Below, piece by piece: positions 6,808 through 12,617 of a DNA stretch of 14,236 nt. Origin of the DNA: an uncultured Clostridia bacterium (GTDB lineage: Bacteria; Bacillota; Clostridia; Christensenellales; QALW01); the NCBI GenBank assembly GCA_900550765.1, contig URTC01000010.1:1-14236 (forward strand), read 5' to 3'. The notes below the pieces were generated by a model. The model had not been told where the DNA came from. It made no database searches and was given only the letters and a program-made list of their open reading frames with translations. Each line of letters begins with the position of its first letter. Within the stretch, counting starts at the first letter, position 1. A program made the translations under genes and the position numbers.

Positions 6808-6889
6808 TTTAACATACTTTACAACAGGAAGAGTCTAAACAGATATTTCAACATACTTTAACATCAAAAAATTTTTTCTGCTGTTGTAA
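6808..6889. repeat. 14-bp direct repeats and a 9-bp inverted repeat in AT-rich spacer
   Basis: TTTAACATACTTTA (6808-6821) recurs as TTCAACATACTTTA (6847-6860), 13 of 14 identical, 39 bp apart. TTACAACAG (6819-6827) is matched by CTGTTGTAA (6881-6889), with the self-complementary AAAAAATTTTTT (6866-6877) between. Four TTAACA/TTTACA/TCAACA hexamers fall here (starts 6809, 6818, 6848, 6858). The role is unknown. Confidence 0.5.
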
Positions 6890-6938
6890 GTGATCCAAAA
6901 TTTATATTCAAAGTCCTGTGCTTTGTATCACAACCACT

Positions 6939-6981
6939 CCGGCTCTCCTTGTAAGGGGAGCCGGTCGCCCTCTGATAAAGG
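6939..6981 (+). repeat. Palindromic intergenic repeat, copy C (forward, decayed tail)
   Basis: An 11-bp hairpin, CCGGCTCTCCT/AGGGGAGCCGG with loop TGTA and one T-G pair (6939-6964), is followed by GTCGCCCTCTGATAAAGG. The tail resembles a worn second hairpin and CTGAGGG end of the same family. It is in the same orientation as copy A, about 180 bp from copy B. Confidence 0.65.
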
Positions 6982-7024
6982 AAAACAGCCAAAAGTATAT
7001 TCCGCCGGCATTTCTCTAAAAGCT

Positions 7025-7957
7025 TTATTCCGTCGTCATACTCTGGGGAATAGCCATAACCCAGGATTGGAATTCTGTTGTTTCCTCTCCCGAATAAGCC
7101 ATCCCCTCAAAAACATAACAAGGCAGAATATGCGTTCCGGGATCCGAAATATCCCCTGTATCATAATAAACCAATCGCACATCGTCCAAAATAATTTTAT
7201 CAATTTCACCTATTGTAAGATCTTCAAAACTATTTTGTGCATATTCGCTTCGAATTAAGGAATACGCTTCCTCAAAATCAAGCGCAGTAACGGTTCTGTC
7301 AAATGTATAATCCGAATACCTGGCAAAAATTTTTAATAATCCCTGATTATCATATTCCGTACGTATGAAAGAACTTCCGTATACCGTATAACCGTCTATT
7401 TCCCGATAAAAACTCGGCCCAAAACTAAGAACGATTGGTTCGGTTTCTCCATCCGATCTCCGTCTGCCGCTTTGACCGCCTTGATAAAAATTATCCGGCA
7501 TCAAACCAAGTTCCGTTAAATCATTTTCTGCAATCGGAATTAACTCTTCCAGTGTAAAGTTTACAGACTCTCTTAAATCCCTTTTATAACGAAATGAATA
7601 AGAACCATCCGGATACATTGTAAGCCTTTTATCCGCAGTGTCATAGTCCGTACTATAGGTATACTCTGTAATACTATAATTTCCTATTTCAAAAATTTCC
7701 AAAAGGCGATTCGTTTTTTCGGTCATTTGGGGTGAAATGATTTTATAAATATTTAATTCTTTCCCGAAAATTTCTTCAATTTTTTCCTGCGGAATTTGAT
7801 TTTCAATCGTTTCCGGTAAACTATGATGAATAGAAAGCTCCTCCGGAAATACAATAGGTTCAATTCTATTGTTATGAGATATCAAGAAAAAGCTGCTCAC
7901 TGCCACACAAACCAGTAGCGCAACTGCGCCCCCTGTTATTAAAAATTTTTTATTCAT
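7025..7957 (-). CDS. Membrane-anchored extracellular protein of unknown function
   Basis: I do not recognise this 310-residue protein. Residues 5-27 form one hydrophobic helix after MNKK, read as a signal anchor, with the rest outside the cell. The outer part is rich in Tyr, Glu and Asp. It ends with DISDPGTHILPCYVFEG (from about residue 268), a pattern that faintly recalls the C-terminal repeats of PepSY-like or YycI/YycH-like extracytoplasmic proteins; I do not consider this established. The ATG lies 2 bases after the TAA of the upstream gene, and its ribosome binding site (AGAAGGGG) is inside that gene's last codons, so the two are translationally coupled. Its base composition is clearly AT-richer than the flanking zinc and phosphate genes. 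It may be a partner, inhibitor or chaperone of the secreted protein upstream, by context only. Confidence 0.8.
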   Translation of the reverse strand: MNKKFLITGGAVALLVCVAVSSFFLISHNNRIEPIVFPEELSIHHSLPETIENQIPQEKIEEIFGKELNIYKIISPQMTEKTNRLLEIFEIGNYSITEYTYSTDYDTADKRLTMYPDGSYSFRYKRDLRESVNFTLEELIPIAENDLTELGLMPDNFYQGGQSGRRRSDGETEPIVLSFGPSFYREIDGYTVYGSSFIRTEYDNQGLLKIFARYSDYTFDRTVTALDFEEAYSLIRSEYAQNSFEDLTIGEIDKIILDDVRLVYYDTGDISDPGTHILPCYVFEGMAYSGEETTEFQSWVMAIPQSMTTE

Positions 7958-7959
7958 AT

Positions 7960-9966
7960 TTACCCCTTCTTCCCTGCAACATAATACTCATCAAACAAAA
8001 TACGTTCCGTCTCATACGTTCCTGCGTTTGGATAATAATTATAAATAGTATCAAACTGCGCTTCTTCTACATACATTACCCGTAATAAAGCAGGATTATC
8101 CCCAAAATTCGAATGATATTCACCTGCTTGAAAATACGCCTCTATAATGGTTTCTCCTTCGCGCAATCTTTTCCCAAAGTCCTCCATTTGCGGCGTATTT
8201 AAATAACTTCTTGTTGCATAGCCCATCACAATATTGGCTCCTTGCATTCTTGTCTTTAGCTCTTCATCCGAACCAGTTAAATAGTTACAAGTATACGCGC
8301 ACACCCATTTTGTTCGGGCGCTGCCGTAACCAAATCGGGCGTCATCAAACATAAACTCCGGTAAATTATGTTCCAATATATTATCTTTATGCTGTTCTCC
8401 ATTAGGTCCATAATCAAAATGCATTTTTGCATCTACTCCATGCCCCACAAATAACATAAAATCCACATCATCTATGTTGTCTTTACTGATATAATAAATA
8501 GATTTTGACATAAAATCATGCTTAGTTGCTTCACTATCTTTTCGGTTAAATAAAATTGTTCTATTATTAGGAAGTCCCTCATATCCGGCAGAAACTGCTT
8601 GTAAAAATGCATCTGCACATAGCGTAGCGGACCCTCTATAACCATAATCACAATTTTTAGTCTTAACTCCAAGGATTGATTCCGTTCCATACCGAGAGGA
8701 TGAAGCACCGAAATATTGTGTTCCGGTAACATTTACAGATTCGTTTTTCAAATACCATTTATTATTATCCGCTGCGGTTACTCGTTGCATAGTAAGAGCC
8801 GTTCCCGGCGTTGCATTTTGTACGCCGACCGAAGAATATTCCGACTGACTATTGCATTTAATAAGCTTGTATGAATTATCAAACTGCCGAACAACATACC
8901 AACGGTCTAACGAATTAAAATTCATAGACGTACCGGAAAATATTTTATTGCTTTGGTCTTTTTGATGAATCTTGTATTTGCCGTTGCCTTCATAAACAAA
9001 AGTATAGCGTTGCGAATAATGCGAATAAAATTTATTTGCCGCCACACTGTTATCCTGCAAGGTATGTACATATAAATTTGTCGTTCTGTTTTTTACATAA
9101 TAACTGTTGCCGCTGATAATCCCCGGCGTGGGGCTATTTGGCAAAGAAACCGTTACCTGGCAATATCCCGCGGCATTTCCGGAATAAGCGGTAATCGTAG
9201 CTGTACCGGGAGTAATTCCCGTTATTTTACCGCTTTGATCCACTTCTACTACATCTGGGTTGGATGAATAAAAGGATACGGAAGTAGCGCTGGTATATAT
9301 ATATGCTTCTTCACCTATCACAATATTTTTTGCATTCGGCGTAACGGGCAATGTTTCATAAGAATCCTCATAATATCGAATAGACACATTATCTATATAC
9401 AGCACTTGTCCTTCAACAACGGGTAAGGTATCCAGAATAACATTAAAAGTGCCTGTAGTATCTGCAATATCTCCTGCGGATACATCAATGTAACCCTTAT
9501 ATTGATAAAACAAATTACTGGATACAATAACAAAACCGCTTACATTAGCATAATAATTGCCGTCGGGATTGAGTTTTATAAACGAATTAGCTTTCGTTCC
9601 CCGTACAATCAATCTTCCTCCTATATAGGATTGATCCGGGATTGCATTCGCCGCAACATATAGGCTGATCTCATAACGTCCCGGCCCATTCGCTTTCACC
9701 ATATCGTAGATATTTAACGCCGGTGAATGCCATGTTTGGCTGCGCCCGGTAAATTTTAAAGATTTATTTCCCGTATAACTTCTTTCACTGGAAATCGACA
9801 GTGAACCTCCATACGGGCACTTCCACTCACTTGGAACCGCGGAAGTTTCAAAATCACTGGCGGCTGCGGAAACCAGGTTGTCGCTTATGGCCGCTGCGGG
9901 TATAGAAATTCCCCCAAACACCATAACCAAAAGTACAATGGTAACAAGGATTGAGATTTTTTTCAT
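7960..9966 (-). CDS. Secreted multidomain protein: CBM-like, Ig-like (BIG2), ricin-B-like lectin and caspase-like C-terminal domain
   Basis: This is a 668-residue exported protein. Residues 1-27 are a signal peptide (hydrophobic core, then PAAA). Residues 37-200 look like a beta-sandwich carbohydrate-binding region (SYTGNKSLKFTGR, then VLYIDNVSIRYYE). Residues 210-274 are a BIG2 Ig-like domain (SSNPDVVEVDQSGKITGITPG core). Residues 285-407 resemble a ricin-B-type lectin (SGNSYYVKNRTTNLYV through NNKWYLK). Residues 415-640 carry FMLFVGHG (H509) and then WVCAYTCNYL (C556, C560), followed by a GANIVMGYATRSY strand. This His-Gly then Cys order after hydrophobic strands is that of clan CD (caspase/gingipain) peptidases, and recalls the DUF6345-type domain. 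There is no LPxTG anchor. The ATG has AGAGGTGAT 6 bases upstream. The substrate is unknown; a lectin-targeted protease is my inference. Confidence 0.8.
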   Translation of the reverse strand: MKKISILVTIVLLVMVFGGISIPAAAISDNLVSAAASDFETSAVPSEWKCPYGGSLSISSERSYTGNKSLKFTGRSQTWHSPALNIYDMVKANGPGRYEISLYVAANAIPDQSYIGGRLIVRGTKANSFIKLNPDGNYYANVSGFVIVSSNLFYQYKGYIDVSAGDIADTTGTFNVILDTLPVVEGQVLYIDNVSIRYYEDSYETLPVTPNAKNIVIGEEAYIYTSATSVSFYSSNPDVVEVDQSGKITGITPGTATITAYSGNAAGYCQVTVSLPNSPTPGIISGNSYYVKNRTTNLYVHTLQDNSVAANKFYSHYSQRYTFVYEGNGKYKIHQKDQSNKIFSGTSMNFNSLDRWYVVRQFDNSYKLIKCNSQSEYSSVGVQNATPGTALTMQRVTAADNNKWYLKNESVNVTGTQYFGASSSRYGTESILGVKTKNCDYGYRGSATLCADAFLQAVSAGYEGLPNNRTILFNRKDSEATKHDFMSKSIYYISKDNIDDVDFMLFVGHGVDAKMHFDYGPNGEQHKDNILEHNLPEFMFDDARFGYGSARTKWVCAYTCNYLTGSDEELKTRMQGANIVMGYATRSYLNTPQMEDFGKRLREGETIIEAYFQAGEYHSNFGDNPALLRVMYVEEAQFDTIYNYYPNAGTYETERILFDEYYVAGKKG

Positions 9967-9986
9967 TCTATATCACCTCTTCCATT

Positions 9987-10015
9987 ATTTTGCCATTCTA
10001 TTTTGTAAATGTCAA
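9987..10015 (-). promoter_or_regulatory. Probable promoter of the secreted lectin/caspase-like gene
   Basis: On the minus strand, a perfect TTGACA (10015-10010) is followed after 17 bp by CAAAAT (9992-9987), a 4 of 6 match to TATAAT. A second TTGACA lies at 10048-10043, but its partner 17 bp on (TAATTT) is weak. The 60 bases upstream are very AT-rich, which may act as an UP-type element or bind a nucleoid protein. Confidence 0.45.
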
Positions 10016-10082
10016 TCCTAAATTAAAAATTTTTTAAAATTTTGTCAATCATTTCCCGCTTGCGAACACGGCCGCAAACCCC

Positions 10083-10111
10083 TTGCCGTATGCATAAAAA
10101 ATGTGTATACT
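10083..10111 (+). promoter_or_regulatory. Promoter of the sensor kinase gene
   Basis: TTGCCG (10083-10088) and TATACT (10106-10111) are separated by 17 bp. The predicted start is near 10118, so the leader is short, with the GGGAGG ribosome binding site at 10121-10126. The kinase thus has its own promoter, divergent from the AT-rich gene pair. Confidence 0.7.
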
Positions 10112-10135
10112 GATAGCATAGGGAGGACTTATTCT

Positions 10136-11794
10136 ATGACCGAAAAAATTTTCCGAAGTATTCTGCTGGCGTCCATGGCAGCGCTGCTGCTGTGCGTAAT
10201 TCTGATTTTAGGGGTTCTTTACAGCCATTTTAACGATCAGCTGGCCGAGGAAATGCAGAACGAGCTGGCTTTTATCGCCTCAGGGATCGAAGCTTCGGGC
10301 GAAGAATATTTAGCCGGTGTTTCCAGTCAAAATCAAATCGTATGGCTTGCTCCTAACGGTTCCGTACTCTATAGTTCCGGGGAAGTCGGCGATATTTCAC
10401 AGAATGCAGAAGTTCGCAGCGCCTTTGAATCCGGCTTCGGGCAGCACGAATACGCCGTATCCTTTACCCAGCGCTCCCTGGCCTGTGCACAGCGTCTCTC
10501 CGACGGATCTGTTATCCGCCTCTCCAGCCTGCAGTATCCCGCCTGGATCTTAGCACTGAGTATGCTGCAGCCGCTGATCATTATTATTGCCGTAATCTTT
10601 GTACTTTCCCTATGTTTGGCCTTTGCACTTTCCAAAAAAATCATGCGCCCGATTTTGGACATTGATCCGGAAAATCCCCATCTGGGAGAAGAATACCAGG
10701 AACTTTCGCCGCTGCTGCATCGCATCAGCCGCCAGAATCAGCTCATTCAGCGGCAGATGACCGATTTAAAGAGAAAGCAGGAGGAGTTTCGTGCCATTAC
10801 CGAAAATATGGCCGAGGGCTTTATCGTGGCCGGAAAATCCGGGGAAATTTTGCTTTACAATTCCAGCGCCCTGCTGATGCTCGGGCTCGGCGGCGCGGCA
10901 CCCGATAACAGCATCTTTACCTTGAGCCAAAATACCGTATTCAACCGCGCCGTACAGGAAGCAATGCAGGGCCGGCACTGTCAGAAGGAATTTGAAGAAA
11001 ACAACCGTGTATACCAGCTTTTTGCCAATCCGGTAACCGTAGATAAGACGCTTTCAGGCGCAGTGATTATGCTGCTGGACATCACCGAGCGCGAACAGCG
11101 CGAAGCCATGCGCAGGGAATTTACCTCTAACGTATCCCACGAACTTAAAACACCGCTGACTTCTATTTACGGTATTTCCGAGATTCTGGCCAACGGTCTG
11201 GTTCGCAATGAGGACATTCCCCGCTTTGCTAAAAGTATTTATGATGAAACCGGCCGCCTGATTACCCTTGTAAACGATATTATCAAGCTCTCGCAAATGG
11301 ACGAAAATTCCATTTCAGCACAGAAAGAGCCGCTTGACCTGCTTGCCGTAGCCCAGCAGGTAACGATGCGTCTGCAGAATATTGCGGAGGAAAAGCACAT
11401 CGCACTCTCCTGTGAAGGAACTTCCTCCGTTATCTTGGGAATTCCGGGAATTATTGAAGAAATGATCTATAATCTGGCCGATAACGGCATGAAATACAAC
11501 ACAGAAAACGGTTGGGTTAAAATAATCGTAGGCCAAAGAGATTGCCGCCCCTATCTCACCGTCAGCGACAGCGGCATCGGAATCTCCCCCCAGCATATCG
11601 ACCGGATTTTTGAACGCTTTTACCGGGTGGATAAAAGCCATTCCAAGCAGGTAGGCGGTACAGGTCTGGGGCTTTCCATTGTAAAGCACGGCGCTAATTT
11701 TCACGGCGCAGTGCTGAGCGTTCAAAGCACACCCGGCCGCGGAACCGCCATCACCATTACGTTTCCCATACAGAAAGAAGGTATAGAAGCATGA
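10136..11794 (+). CDS. PhoR-type sensor histidine kinase
   Basis: This 552-residue membrane kinase has helix 1 at about 8-30, an extracellular sensor of some 105 residues, helix 2 at about 137-165, a HAMP-like linker and a PAS domain (about 216-320, FRAITENMAEGFIV). The HisKA domain has phospho-acceptor H335 (SNVSHELKTPLTS). The ATPase domain has an N box around N446-N450 (YNLADNGMKYN), G1 SDSGIGI (477-483), F box IFERFYRVDK and G2 GGTGLGLSIVKH (507-518). All catalytic parts are intact. The layout with a PAS domain is that of PhoR/WalK-like kinases. The linked Na/Pi transporter and Pho-box motif favour phosphate, but no response regulator gene is in the window. The ATG at 10136 follows GGGAGG by 9 bases; an 11-codon upstream extension would overlap the promoter. 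The gene overlaps the next one by 4 bases. Confidence 0.92.
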   Translation: MTEKIFRSILLASMAALLLCVILILGVLYSHFNDQLAEEMQNELAFIASGIEASGEEYLAGVSSQNQIVWLAPNGSVLYSSGEVGDISQNAEVRSAFESGFGQHEYAVSFTQRSLACAQRLSDGSVIRLSSLQYPAWILALSMLQPLIIIIAVIFVLSLCLAFALSKKIMRPILDIDPENPHLGEEYQELSPLLHRISRQNQLIQRQMTDLKRKQEEFRAITENMAEGFIVAGKSGEILLYNSSALLMLGLGGAAPDNSIFTLSQNTVFNRAVQEAMQGRHCQKEFEENNRVYQLFANPVTVDKTLSGAVIMLLDITEREQREAMRREFTSNVSHELKTPLTSIYGISEILANGLVRNEDIPRFAKSIYDETGRLITLVNDIIKLSQMDENSISAQKEPLDLLAVAQQVTMRLQNIAEEKHIALSCEGTSSVILGIPGIIEEMIYNLADNGMKYNTENGWVKIIVGQRDCRPYLTVSDSGIGISPQHIDRIFERFYRVDKSHSKQVGGTGLGLSIVKHGANFHGAVLSVQSTPGRGTAITITFPIQKEGIEA

Positions 11795-12525
11795 TAAACA
11801 CCATATTATTTGATTTAGACGGAACTTTACTCCCGATGGATCAGGAAGTTTTTACAAAGGAATATTTCCGCCTGCTGACGCAGACGGCGGCCAGCCGCGG
11901 ATATGAAGCGAAAAAGCTGTGCGATACCACCTGGCAGGGAACTGCCGCCATGGTAAAAAATGACGGACAAGCTTTGAATAAAGAAGTATTTTGGAACATT
12001 TTCCTCTCTGTTTACGGGCAGGAAGCCGCAAAAGATATTCCGTTTTTTGAAGCGTTTTATAAAAACGAGTTTAACGGTGTAGCCGCTGTTTGCGGAAAAA
12101 ATCCCCTGGCAGCGCATATCGTAGAATATGCCCGGAACCGCGGCTTTCATGTAGCGTTAGCAACCAACCCGCTGTTCCCCGCGGAAGGAACGCGAAACCG
12201 TATCCGCTGGGCAGGGCTGGAACCGGAACAATTTATTTTATATACCACCTATGAAAATTCCCGCTACTGCAAGCCGAACCTCAAATATTATGAAGATATC
12301 ACACGCACCCTGCACTGCCAACCTGAAGAATGCCTGATGGTAGGCAATGACGCCGAAGAAGATATGGCAGCCCAAGAAATAGGAATGCAGGTATTCCTGC
12401 TCACCGATTGCCTGATCAACAACAAAAACAAGGATCTCACGGCCTATCCTCAGGGAGATTTCCATGCGCTCCTTTCCTATATAGAAGCGCTGCCGGATCC
12501 CAAAGATGCCGTCAGGCGAATTTAA
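11791..12525 (+). CDS. HAD-superfamily hydrolase (phosphatase-like)
   Basis: This 244-residue soluble haloacid-dehalogenase-type hydrolase has all four motifs: nucleophile D8 and acid D10 in DLDGTLL, T125 in ATNP, K161 in CKPN, and D187/D191 in VGNDAEEDM. The region between motifs 1 and 2 (about 16-110) is an alpha-helical C1-type cap. Such enzymes are usually phosphatases on small phosphorylated metabolites; the substrate cannot be read from sequence. The ATG overlaps the kinase stop in ATGA, so the two are coupled, and release of phosphate would fit the phosphate-linked setting. Its TAA stop lies inside the first hexamer of the putative Pho box for the next gene. The C-terminal tail (about 232-244) is probably unstructured. 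Confidence 0.88.
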   Translation: MINTILFDLDGTLLPMDQEVFTKEYFRLLTQTAASRGYEAKKLCDTTWQGTAAMVKNDGQALNKEVFWNIFLSVYGQEAAKDIPFFEAFYKNEFNGVAAVCGKNPLAAHIVEYARNRGFHVALATNPLFPAEGTRNRIRWAGLEPEQFILYTTYENSRYCKPNLKYYEDITRTLHCQPEECLMVGNDAEEDMAAQEIGMQVFLLTDCLINNKNKDLTAYPQGDFHALLSYIEALPDPKDAVRRI

Positions 12526-12561
12526 CATGGTTTTAACATTTTTAACGCGATTGATTTAACA
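12522..12561 (+). promoter_or_regulatory. Putative Pho box (PhoP-binding TTAACA repeats) before the Na/Pi transporter
   Basis: Four hexamers lie in line on one strand: TTAACA (12522-12527), TTAACA (12533-12538), TTAACG (12542-12547) and TTAACA (12556-12561), with start spacings of 11, 9 and 14. Bacillus-type PhoP sites are direct TT(A/T/C)ACA repeats about 11 bp apart. A -10-like TAAAAT (12571-12576) follows with no good -35, as expected for an activator-dependent promoter. The first repeat covers the stop codon of the HAD gene. Confidence 0.65.
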
Positions 12562-12617
12562 TTGATCCGGTAAAATAATGTTGTTTAATTTTTTATATTT
12601 TTTTGTCGGAGGCAGGA

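Larger units (their letters stand above)
6616..7024. other. Convergent intergenic region with repeats, no gene seen
   Basis: This 409-bp spacer lies between the stops of two convergent genes. It holds three copies of a palindromic repeat and an AT-rich stretch with short direct and inverted repeats, each listed separately. I see no convincing coding region and no classic hairpin plus T-run terminator in either direction; the palindromic repeats may serve as terminators or be passive. The open frame over 6587-6838 is not supported: it overlaps the end of the hydrolase gene and runs across the repeats. Confidence 0.7.

Noticed and set aside
6587..6838. 83-codon plus-strand open frame after the serine hydrolase
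   Set aside because: It overlaps the end of the hydrolase in another frame, runs through the palindromic repeats, has a low-complexity basic translation and no ribosome binding site.
10069..10080. TTGCG/CGCAA inverted repeat near 10060-10077 as a terminator or operator
   Set aside because: The stem is only 5 bp with an 8-base loop and no T-run; this is likely by chance between two divergent promoters.
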